Assembly: GCA_005888075.1 (NCBI GenBank)
Contig: VBKD01000071.1
Location: 1-5,416, forward strand
Reading direction: 5' to 3'
Origin: Chloroflexota bacterium
Lineage (GTDB): Bacteria > Chloroflexota > Dormibacteria > Dormibacterales > Dormibacteraceae
DNA length: 5,416 bases
Each line of letters opens with the position of its first letter. Position 1 is the stretch's first letter. A program made the translations under genes and the position numbers. Of the stretch, positions 1-5,416 are shown piece by piece. Under the pieces are notes generated by a model. The model was given only the letters and a program-made list of their open reading frames with translations, was not told the origin of the DNA and did no database searches.

Positions 1-108
1 AACCACAGGTGCTGCGGCTGTTGGCGGGCCTTCACGCATAAGGAAGCGTTGAACAGCGCGGTGGCTCAAGAGGTTGCCGCCGCCTGGCACCTGCGATCCC
101 TCCGCTGA
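1..108 (+). CDS. Possible 3' end of an unidentified gene (partial)
   Basis: This frame is open from the left edge of the window to a TGA at 106-108 and encodes 35 residues. The peptide begins with a cysteine-rich stretch (Cys at residues 4, 5 and 7, then a Trp-Arg-Ala-Phe segment) and ends in an Ala/Leu/Arg-rich tail. Most of its codons end in G or C, as in the real genes of this window, which favours coding. However, 35 codons are too few to decide, and a second plus frame is also open to a TAA at 39-41. The stop lies 4 bp before the end of the minus-strand hydrolase, so the two would converge. I do not recognise a family. It could equally be non-coding sequence. Confidence 0.22.
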   Translation, partial: NHRCCGCWRAFTHKEALNSAVAQEVAAAWHLRSLR

Positions 109-112
109 GTGA

Positions 113-943
113 TCAGGCCGGCTGGTCGTCGAGGAAGGCGAGGGCTACCGCAGCGAGCAGTGGCGAGGCGCCGATGTTGTAGTGGGTCAGGCCGGGCAAG
201 ATCGCAAGTGCGTGACCGCCCGCCGGCCGGCCCTCGCCCATCCAGCCACCATCGCGCACACCGCCGCCGAGCAGCTTGAAAACCTCGACGTAGTGGCTCG
301 GCGGAGCCATGTCGGCGTCGGCGGCGACGATGAGCGTGGGCACCTGGAGACCGCGGACCTCGTCGGCGAAGTCGAAGTCCTTCGCCATCGACGCGCCGAG
401 CTTGTCGAGCAGTGTTGGGAAGTCCTCGGGACGTGGTGCCACCCTGTGGTAGAGCTGGTACATCGGCGTGTCTTTCATGAACTCGGCGGCGGCCGCGCCG
501 ACCTGGCCTTGCTGCACTCGCATCTCCGCATAGATCGCGTCAGGGCGGATGTTCGCTGAGACTGCGACCAGCCTGCGAACCTTGGCCGGGTACTTCGCAG
601 CCGTGTGAAGCGCAACGCCACCGCCGAGCGAGTAGCCGACCAGGTCCGGCGTTTCCAGGCCCAGATGGTCGATAAGGGCGGAGATGTCGTCGGCCATCAG
701 CCGAACGTCGATTGGTCGATCGATGTCCGCGGTCCGGCCGTGTCCTTGCAGGTCCGGAGCGATGACTTGGTGGCGCTCCGCGAGTTGCGGTAGGACTGGG
801 CCGAACGTCTCGTTCGACATGAGTCCGCCGTGCAGCAGGATCAGCGGCCGTCCGGCACCGTGGATCTCGTAGTAGAGGTTGAGGCCGTTGACCTTGGCAT
901 AGTGGCCGGTGCCCTTCGTGTCGGTCGTACCAGTGGTGGTCAT
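113..943 (-). CDS. Alpha/beta-fold hydrolase (serine esterase-like)
   Basis: Predicted cytoplasmic serine hydrolase of 276 residues, a normal length for a single-domain alpha/beta hydrolase. No signal peptide or membrane segment is visible. The oxyanion-hole motif His-Gly-Gly is at residues 38-40, followed by a D-L-x-G-H-G-R strand-turn at 64-70. The nucleophile elbow G-Y-S-L-G-G is at 103-108, with Ser105 as nucleophile. The probable acid is Asp211 in an A-D-A-D-M-A-P-P segment, and the base is His254 in L-P-G-L-T-H. The triad is thus complete. The region 133-190 would form the cap domain that sets substrate choice. I start at the ATG ending at 943 because a seven-base Shine-Dalgarno match lies 7 nt upstream. 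A TTG six bases earlier (949) would sit almost on top of that site. The gene diverges from the flavoprotein gene. Family membership is secure, but the substrate (ester, lactone, epoxide or C-C bond) cannot be read; an esterase is the default inference. Confidence 0.93.
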   Translation of the reverse strand: MTTTGTTDTKGTGHYAKVNGLNLYYEIHGAGRPLILLHGGLMSNETFGPVLPQLAERHQVIAPDLQGHGRTADIDRPIDVRLMADDISALIDHLGLETPDLVGYSLGGGVALHTAAKYPAKVRRLVAVSANIRPDAIYAEMRVQQGQVGAAAAEFMKDTPMYQLYHRVAPRPEDFPTLLDKLGASMAKDFDFADEVRGLQVPTLIVAADADMAPPSHYVEVFKLLGGGVRDGGWMGEGRPAGGHALAILPGLTHYNIGASPLLAAVALAFLDDQPA

Positions 944-950
944 GGTCAAG

Positions 951-957
951 CTCCTTT
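951..957 (-). promoter_or_regulatory. Ribosome binding site of the first hydrolase
   Basis: On the minus strand these bases read AAAGGAG, a near-ideal Shine-Dalgarno sequence, 7 nt upstream of the ATG at 943-941. It decides the start in favour of that ATG over the TTG at 949-947, which would leave a spacing of only one base. Confidence 0.8.
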
Positions 958-971
958 CGTGCTAGTCGACC

Positions 972-1000
972 AGCTTATTCGGTCACCCCTTTGAAGGCAA
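972..1000 (-). promoter_or_regulatory. Candidate sigma-70-type promoter for the first hydrolase
   Basis: Read on the minus strand, a -35 box TTGCCT (1000-995, four of six matches to TTGACA) is followed by a 17-bp spacer and a -10 box TAAGCT (977-972), which fits the actinobacterial TANNNT pattern. Transcription would start near 965, leaving a leader of about 20 nt that contains the Shine-Dalgarno site at 957-951. A short inverted repeat, CCTT-TG-AAGG (988-997), overlaps the spacer and the -35 box. The match is by eye, and no start site is known. Confidence 0.5.
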
Positions 1001-1002
1001 CG

Positions 1003-1023
1003 GAGTCGCCGAGGGTTCGACTC
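1003..1023. promoter_or_regulatory. Inverted repeat, possible operator between divergent promoters
   Basis: GAGTCG (1003-1008) and CGACTC (1018-1023) are perfect 6-bp inverted arms around a 9-bp centre. The element lies just upstream of the hydrolase -35 box (995-1000) and about 46 bp upstream of the flavoprotein -35 box (1070-1075). That suits a regulator acting on both divergent genes. Six-base arms occur by chance in GC-rich DNA, so a binding role is inference. Confidence 0.35.
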
Positions 1024-1069
1024 TCGACCAAGCCCTTCAGACGGGTCGGGAGCCGCCGTTCCATCCGGG

Positions 1070-1098
1070 ATGACACCGAAGCCGCGTGCCGCTAACAT
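1070..1098 (+). promoter_or_regulatory. Candidate sigma-70-type promoter for the flavoprotein gene
   Basis: ATGACA at 1070-1075 matches five of six bases of the TTGACA -35 consensus. After a spacer of exactly 17 bp, TAACAT at 1093-1098 matches four of six bases of TATAAT and fits TANNNT. Initiation would fall near 1105, giving a short leader that contains the purine-rich Shine-Dalgarno site before the GTG at 1120. Spacing, sequence and position agree, but no transcript evidence is available. Confidence 0.58.
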
Positions 1099-1108
1099 TC
1101 GACGCCCG

Positions 1109-1116
1109 AAGGGGGG
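1109..1116 (+). promoter_or_regulatory. Ribosome binding site of the flavoprotein gene
   Basis: AAGGGGGG ends three bases before the GTG at 1120, and its AAGGGG core gives a spacing of about 5 nt. An in-frame TAA at 1093-1095 excludes any more distant upstream start. This site therefore supports the GTG at 1120 as the true start. Confidence 0.65.
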
Positions 1117-1119
1117 CAC

Positions 1120-2526
1120 GTGTTAGAGATCGACACCGACTATCTGGTGGTGGGCGGCGGAGCGTCCGCCATGGCGTTCACGGATTCCTTGCTCGCCGCT
1201 TCGGACGCGCGGGTGGTGCTCGTGGACCGGCGGCACCGGCCGGGCGGACACTGGCTCGACGCATACCCGTTCGTCCGCCTCCACCAACCGTCGGCGGTAT
1301 ATGGCGTCAGCTCCCGACCGCTCGGCCACGACCAAATCGACGAGTCGGGACCCAACTCGGGTTTCTATGAACGCGCCAACGCGAACGAGATCTGCGATTA
1401 CTTCAGCCGGGTACTTGACGAGCAGCTCCTCCCTTCCGGCCGCGTGCGTTTCCTCGGCCTGCACGACTACCGCGGCGAGGACGCCGGCGGCCACAACGTG
1501 ATGTCCCTTCTGACAGGTGAACAGACGACGATCCGAGCGCGCAAGCTGGTCGACGCGACCTACATCGAGTCGGAGATCCCTTCCCGCCACACGCCCTCTT
1601 ACTCAGTCGCCGCCGGCGTGCACCTCGTGGCGCCCAACCGGCTGGTCGACGTCGACGCACCTCCGGGCGGCTTCACGGTGATTGGCTCCGGCAAGACGGC
1701 CATGGATACCTGCAACTGGCTCCTGGACAGGGGCGTTGATCCAGACCGGATCCAATGGATTCGGCCCCGCGACCCGTGGCTCTTCGACCGAGGATCGTTC
1801 CAGCCGCTGCGGCTCGTCGGCTCTTACATGCAGCTGCAGGCGCACTGGGTGGAAGCCGCAGCCCGAGCCGAGGATGGCATGGATTTCGCGCATCGCCTGG
1901 AGGCAGGGGGCATCTTCCTGCGGATCGACCCGGGCGTCGAACCCGAGGTGTACCGCGGGCCGATCATCAGCCCACGTGAGCTGGATGCGCTGCGGACAGT
2001 TGAGCGCGTCGTGCGGCAGGGCAAAGTCCGCGGCATCGAGAGCCGGCGAATCGAGCTCGAGCACGGCGAGGTGGCGACTCAGCCCGACACCCTGCACGTG
2101 GACTGCACGGCGGCCGGAGTGCGGCCGACGACGCCGCGACCGATCTTCGCGGGCGAACGGATCACGATCCAGCACGTGGCGATCACGGGTGCTACCTGGA
2201 GCGCAGCGACGCTTGGACTCATCGAGGCCACCCGCGACAACGATGCCGACAAGAACCGGCTCACTCCGCCGGTCACGTTCAGCGGCAACGCCTCCGACCT
2301 CCTGCGGTTCTCCTACGCAGCCATGTCCGGGCTGTACGCCCGGACATCGGAATCCGACCTCGCGGCATGGTCGGAGAGCTGTCGTCTGAACCCCGCGAGC
2401 GGAGCGGTCGAGCGCGCGAGCGAGCCCGAGATTGCGGCCGCGTTCACGTCCCTGATGAGGAATTTCGGGCCGGCCATGCGCAACCTCGCGGACCGCGTCG
2501 GCGAAGCGGAGGCTACACCCGGGTAG
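1120..2526 (+). CDS. FAD/NAD(P)-binding oxidoreductase (flavin monooxygenase-like)
   Basis: Predicted soluble flavoprotein of 468 residues. The N-terminal beta strand and dinucleotide-binding turn (V-V-G-G-G-A-S-A, residues 10-17) have Ala in place of the usual third glycine. An acidic Asp36 ends the second strand and would bind the FAD ribose. The next segment, P-G-G-H-W (41-45) running on to Y-P-F-V-R-L-H-Q-P (49-57), resembles the G-G-T/H-W region of flavin-containing monooxygenases. A second Rossmann turn, V-I-G-S-G-K-T-A (187-194), would bind NAD(P)H. A late V-D-C-T-A-A-G segment resembles the strand that closes the FAD site. No CxxC redox pair is seen, arguing against a disulfide reductase, and no standard Baeyer-Villiger fingerprint was found. 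The GTG start has a good ribosome site and is followed by a rare TTA leucine codon. The gene diverges from one hydrolase and converges on the other. A monooxygenase or related oxidoreductase is likely; the substrate is unknown. Confidence 0.88.
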   Translation: MLEIDTDYLVVGGGASAMAFTDSLLAASDARVVLVDRRHRPGGHWLDAYPFVRLHQPSAVYGVSSRPLGHDQIDESGPNSGFYERANANEICDYFSRVLDEQLLPSGRVRFLGLHDYRGEDAGGHNVMSLLTGEQTTIRARKLVDATYIESEIPSRHTPSYSVAAGVHLVAPNRLVDVDAPPGGFTVIGSGKTAMDTCNWLLDRGVDPDRIQWIRPRDPWLFDRGSFQPLRLVGSYMQLQAHWVEAAARAEDGMDFAHRLEAGGIFLRIDPGVEPEVYRGPIISPRELDALRTVERVVRQGKVRGIESRRIELEHGEVATQPDTLHVDCTAAGVRPTTPRPIFAGERITIQHVAITGATWSAATLGLIEATRDNDADKNRLTPPVTFSGNASDLLRFSYAAMSGLYARTSESDLAAWSESCRLNPASGAVERASEPEIAAAFTSLMRNFGPAMRNLADRVGEAEATPG

Positions 2527-2554
2527 CGCCGCTGGGTAGGTCGCGCGCGGCAGC

Positions 2555-3337
2555 TCAATGAGGGCGGGACTCTGCTGCCAGCAGAAATGCCTCCAAACGA
2601 TCATTGAAGGGCGCGCCAAGCAGCTGCGGGTTGTGGAAGGAGTCTTGAAGCGTCACGAGTTCACCACCAAGTATCTCGGCGAGCCGCTCCCCAACAGCTC
2701 GAAAGGCTCTCGCCGTACTTACTACAAGCGGATCTTCACTGGGCCAGCCACCAAGCACGACAAGCACCGGGAAAGGTTGGCGATGCAGCGGCGGGATGGT
2801 GGCCTTCCACGGAGGAGGCTCTTGGAGGCTCGCTCGGATGCACTTTAGATCCATATCCGTAAACCCGTCCGGTTGGGATGTGAAGCCGATCGCGGCTCTC
2901 CAAGCCACGTAAGCGCGCATTGGATCGGAGCGATCCATTTCCGACAGCACGCTCGACAGGCGGTCTATCAACGCCGCAGCGTCGACATTGTCGCGGGCCA
3001 GTCCCATGGTGTTGGGCTCGATAAGAGTCAGCGAGTGGATGGCCGCCGGTCGTCGCAGAGCCGCCAGAAGCGCAACAGTTCCGCCGTAAGAGTGGCCGAC
3101 CAGGTGCGCACCATCGCCTAGTAGATTCGCAACATCTTCTGACTGTTCGTTCCAGCCGGAACGACCAGTGTCAGGACTTCGACCATGGCCGCACCGATCA
3201 ACGAGCAGCAATCTCCACCGCGAGCTGAGCGGACGTTGCTCTGTCCAATGCTCTTCGCCGAAGCCGAAGCTGCCGTGGACGAAGAGAAGTGGCTGACCGG
3301 AGCCCCACTCGGTGACGTGCAGTCCCGAGGTCGGCAC
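2555..3337 (-). CDS. Second alpha/beta-fold hydrolase
   Basis: Predicted cytoplasmic hydrolase of 260 residues, with little resemblance to the first hydrolase beyond the fold motifs. The oxyanion motif His-Gly-Ser is at 21-23, a V-D-R-C-G-H-G-R-S turn at 46-54, and the nucleophile elbow G-H-S-Y-G-G at 81-86 (Ser83). The catalytic base is probably His235 in S-F-H-N-P-Q. The acid is less clear: the expected position holds G-G-W-P-S-E-D-P (196-203), so Asp202 or Glu201 are candidates. An in-frame TAA lies 12 bases upstream of the GTG at 3337, which makes this GTG the first possible start. No Shine-Dalgarno site precedes it, but TAACCT sits 6 nt upstream, suggesting a leaderless message. Codons end in A or T more often (about 40 of the first 113) than in the flavoprotein gene (11 of its first 69). 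The gene ends 28 bp from the flavoprotein stop and diverges from the regulator. Fold assignment is firm; substrate unknown. Confidence 0.9.
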   Translation of the reverse strand: MPTSGLHVTEWGSGQPLLFVHGSFGFGEEHWTEQRPLSSRWRLLLVDRCGHGRSPDTGRSGWNEQSEDVANLLGDGAHLVGHSYGGTVALLAALRRPAAIHSLTLIEPNTMGLARDNVDAAALIDRLSSVLSEMDRSDPMRAYVAWRAAIGFTSQPDGFTDMDLKCIRASLQEPPPWKATIPPLHRQPFPVLVVLGGWPSEDPLVVSTARAFRAVGERLAEILGGELVTLQDSFHNPQLLGAPFNDRLEAFLLAAESRPH

Positions 3338-3343
3338 GCCGCA

Positions 3344-3349
3344 AGGTTA
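3344..3349 (-). promoter_or_regulatory. Candidate -10 box for a leaderless transcript of the second hydrolase
   Basis: On the minus strand these bases read TAACCT, a TANNNT match that ends 6 nt before the GTG start at 3337. That is the spacing at which transcription would begin on or next to the start codon. No convincing -35 box was found at the usual distance; the closest is a T-rich TTTTCA about 15 bp upstream. The missing Shine-Dalgarno site supports the leaderless reading. Confidence 0.4.
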
Positions 3350-3402
3350 ATCGCCATCCGGGTCTGAAAATCCTCTCGACGGCGGATCGGATCAGGTCGT
3401 CC

Positions 3403-3410
3403 CAAGCTTG
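3403..3410. repeat. Short palindrome in the second divergent control region
   Basis: CAAGCTTG is a perfect 8-bp palindrome near the middle of the 159-bp region (3338-3496) between the second hydrolase and the regulator. The same region has ACGTG repeated directly at 3446-3450 and 3468-3472, 22 bp or about two helical turns apart. No convincing promoter for the regulator was found here. Either element could be a binding site, but both are short enough to be chance. Confidence 0.2.
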
Positions 3411-3496
3411 AGCGCCAAGACTTATCTGCAGAGGCGAAATGACTTACGTGCCCGGGGTGTTTTCTAAACGTGGGCCAGGGGCAAAATCAGCCCAGG

Positions 3497-5416
3497 ATGG
3501 GCGCTTCCAGGCTGGTCGGTCGGGATGCTGAGATGGCAGTGCTCGACAAGGCTCTCGCCGACGCGGCGGAGCACGGCGGTGCGCTGCTCGTCACGGGAGC
3601 AGCCGGCATCGGCAAGACGTCCCTTCTGGACGCCGTCACCACCGACGCCCGCAACCGCGGCTACAAGGTGCTCGCGGTCACAGGTCTTGAAAGCGAGGCT
3701 GACCTTCCATACGCGGGGCTGCACCAGCTGCTGCAGCCCGTCGTGCCGTCGGCCGGCGCGCTTCCCGGTCCCCAGAAAAACGCGTTGCTTACGGCATTGG
3801 GAATGCGCGCGGGCGCGCCACCCGAAGTGTTTCTTGTCGGCCTGGCCACGCTCAGCCTCCTCGACGAGGTCGCCAACGAAAGGCCTCTGGTCGTGGTTGC
3901 GGACGACTTTCAATGGCTGGACCGTGCGACCTCTTCCGTCCTGAGCTTTGTCGCTCGCCGACTCGAGTCGACCCACATCCTCCTCGTCATCGGCCTCCGA
4001 GAGACCTCCCAGACCGCGCTTCGGTCCCCGCAGCTGCCGGAGATCTATGTCGAACCTCTAAGCGACACGGCGTCGGCGGATCTGCTGGTATCCGTCGCAC
4101 CAGACCTCGACATTCAGACCCGCCGCCTGATTCTGGACGAGGCGTTGGGTAACCCACTGGCGCTGCTCGAGCTTCCACGTGCGTTGAGGCTGCAGGGCAC
4201 CGACGGGCGTGAGGGCGCACTGAGAAGCATTCCGTTGACCGATCGTCTGGAGCGGACCTTCTCCGCACAAGCCGGGCAGCTTCCGAGGCTCACGCAAGCC
4301 GCGCTGCTACTCATCGCGCTCGACAAGGACCCCACCGTGGGCGAAGTGCTTGGCGCAACCAGCAAGCAGACGCGCTCAGCGCTGGATCAGGCGGCGACAG
4401 CGGGACAGCGACGGAGCGCCCACCTCGCTTTTGCCGACGTCATCGCGGACCCCGACCGCCGGGCCTGGCACCGCGCCAAGGCGGTGCTCGGCGAAGACGA
4501 GGGCGCCGCGGCCGACCTCGAGATCACCGCCGCCCGGGCACAGGATCGTGGAGCACCTGCGACAGCGCTCGGCGCTTTGGAGCTGGCCGCCTCGCTGACA
4601 CCTCACGGTTCGGACAGGGCCCGGCGGCTGCTCGCGGCCGCAGAGCTTGCATTCCAGCTCGGGGATCCACCAGCCGTGGGTCGGCTCCTCGATTCGGCCG
4701 CCAGCTTGGAGCTTTCACCCCATGACGTCGCGCGAATGACCTGGCTGCGCGAAATCTTCCACGACGGCGCCCCAGGCGACCCCAACGCGATCGCAAGGTT
4801 GGTCGGCGTCGCGCGCGAAGCCGCTGCTGGAGGAGACCGAAATCTGTCGCTGAACCTGCTGCAAGGCGCCGCCCTTCGCTGCTGGTGGGCCGACCCCGGC
4901 GCTGCAGCCAAGAACCTGGTCATTGACGCGGTTGAGCAAATCGCCGGCGACGTGCTGGATCCGCGCGCTCTGGAAATCCTTGCGCTCGCGGCGCCGGTCG
5001 ACGCGGCGGCACGAATCGCGACCAGGGTTCGCGAGGCTGCGCAGGTCGACGACCCAGACCCGTCTCGCACACAAGTCCTGGCGTTTGCAGCGTATGCGGC
5101 GGGTGACCGCGCTGAATCGATCGAGCTCATGGATCGCGCCGCCCCCATCTTGCGTGCCCAGGGACGCCTCGGGCTCCTGGCTCAACTGCTGGCTGTGCGC
5201 GCCTGGGCCGGAATCAACCCCGGCCAACTCCGGGACGCGATTCACTCCATGGAGGAAGCCAACCGCCTGGCGATCGAGACCAGACAGCCGATCTGGACCG
5301 CGATCAGCAAGATGGGACGTGCTGTTTTGTCCGGTCTCCAGGGCGAGGAGCTAACCGCCGAACAGCTCATCGCCGAGGCGACCGAACCGGTGGCGTCCCT
5401 GGGCCTTTCAATCGTT
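3497..5416 (+). CDS. LAL-type LuxR-family ATPase regulator, N-terminal part (runs off window)
   Basis: The frame stays open from 3497 to the window end (640 codons, no stop), so the 3' end is missing. The protein begins with L-V-G-R-D-A-E (residues 6-12), the usual lead-in of this family. Walker A, G-A-A-G-I-G-K-T, is at 34-41. Walker B, L-V-V-V-A-D-D-F-Q-W-L-D, is at 131-142. A typical G-N-P-L-A-L-L-E-L-P motif is at 218-227. From about 310 onward the sequence is Ala/Leu-rich helical repeat, as in the TPR-like sensor region. Full-length LAL proteins run to roughly 900 residues and end in a LuxR helix-turn-helix, which would lie beyond 5416; that part is inferred. The ATP-driven regulator would activate nearby or distant promoters. 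The ATG at 3497 has only a distant AGGGG (3477-3481, 15 nt away). An in-frame GTG at 3470 could add nine residues, and an in-frame TGA at 3440 bounds the search. The segment around residues 298-306 looks shortened. Confidence 0.87.
   Translation, partial: MGASRLVGRDAEMAVLDKALADAAEHGGALLVTGAAGIGKTSLLDAVTTDARNRGYKVLAVTGLESEADLPYAGLHQLLQPVVPSAGALPGPQKNALLTALGMRAGAPPEVFLVGLATLSLLDEVANERPLVVVADDFQWLDRATSSVLSFVARRLESTHILLVIGLRETSQTALRSPQLPEIYVEPLSDTASADLLVSVAPDLDIQTRRLILDEALGNPLALLELPRALRLQGTDGREGALRSIPLTDRLERTFSAQAGQLPRLTQAALLLIALDKDPTVGEVLGATSKQTRSALDQAATAGQRRSAHLAFADVIADPDRRAWHRAKAVLGEDEGAAADLEITAARAQDRGAPATALGALELAASLTPHGSDRARRLLAAAELAFQLGDPPAVGRLLDSAASLELSPHDVARMTWLREIFHDGAPGDPNAIARLVGVAREAAAGGDRNLSLNLLQGAALRCWWADPGAAAKNLVIDAVEQIAGDVLDPRALEILALAAPVDAAARIATRVREAAQVDDPDPSRTQVLAFAAYAAGDRAESIELMDRAAPILRAQGRLGLLAQLLAVRAWAGINPGQLRDAIHSMEEANRLAIETRQPIWTAISKMGRAVLSGLQGEELTAEQLIAEATEPVASLGLSIV

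Noticed and set aside
1..39. Minus-strand start (ATG at 39-37) running off the left edge
   Set aside because: Only 13 codons are visible, with no ribosome site upstream; a plus-strand tail frame fits the base composition at least as well.
1010..1030. tRNA-like T-loop, GGGTTCGACTC followed by CCA
   Set aside because: The 5-bp stem does not pair fully in the correct register, there is no room for a 3' acceptor strand before the CCA, and no anticodon or D arm lies upstream. It is neither a tRNA nor a convincing tRNA-end attachment site.
2527..2554. Possible bidirectional terminator between the convergent flavoprotein and second hydrolase genes
   Set aside because: Only a 5-bp GCCGC/GCGGC pairing with a 14-nt loop is present, with no U-rich tract on either strand. 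That is too weak to call.
1603..2619. Long minus-strand open frame of 338 codons lying over the flavoprotein gene
   Set aside because: It is antisense to a gene with clear domains and a good start. Its translation is Arg/Ala/Pro-rich without motifs, and it runs into the second hydrolase. High-GC DNA routinely gives such shadow frames.
3525..3944. Plus-strand frame of 139 codons inside the regulator gene
   Set aside because: It overlaps the Walker A and Walker B coding sequence of the LAL regulator in another frame. Its product is Arg/Ser/Thr-rich with no recognisable domain.
4603..5245. Minus-strand frames of 176 and 181 codons opposite the regulator
   Set aside because: They are antisense to the continuous LAL frame, overlap each other, and have low-complexity Ala/Arg/Ser composition typical of shadow frames.

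Overview
The window is GC-rich, with strong G/C preference at third codon positions, GTG starts, and a large LuxR-type ATPase regulator of a kind abundant in Actinobacteria. It therefore most likely comes from an actinobacterial chromosome. No rRNA, tRNA, CRISPR array, insertion sequence or phage gene was seen. Genus cannot be decided from the sequence.

Layout: positions 1-112 hold only the possible 3' tail of an unidentified reading frame. Next come four genes in alternating orientation, forming two head-to-head pairs. Pair one is an alpha/beta hydrolase on the minus strand (113-943) and an FAD/NAD(P)-dependent oxidoreductase on the plus strand (1120-2526). They diverge from a 176-bp control region that holds a plausible -35/-10 promoter for each gene, good ribosome binding sites and an inverted repeat. 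Pair two is a second, unrelated-looking alpha/beta hydrolase on the minus strand (2555-3337) and a large ATP-binding LuxR-family (LAL) regulator on the plus strand (3497 to beyond the window end). They diverge from a 159-bp region. The flavoprotein and the second hydrolase converge with only 28 bp between them.

Working together (inference): a flavin oxidoreductase next to two serine hydrolases and a LAL regulator resembles a small catabolic or tailoring cassette, in which one enzyme oxidises a substrate and a hydrolase opens an ester, lactone or similar bond. The substrate is not readable from the sequence. The regulator, or a factor binding the inverted repeat at 1003-1023, could control the set, but no direct link is visible.

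Points worth a second look: a TTA leucine codon as codon 2 of the flavoprotein; a probable leaderless GTG start for the second hydrolase, whose codon use is also less G/C-biased; and an apparent in-frame loss of a conserved segment in the middle of the LAL regulator. I see no convincing evidence of a wholly new system.
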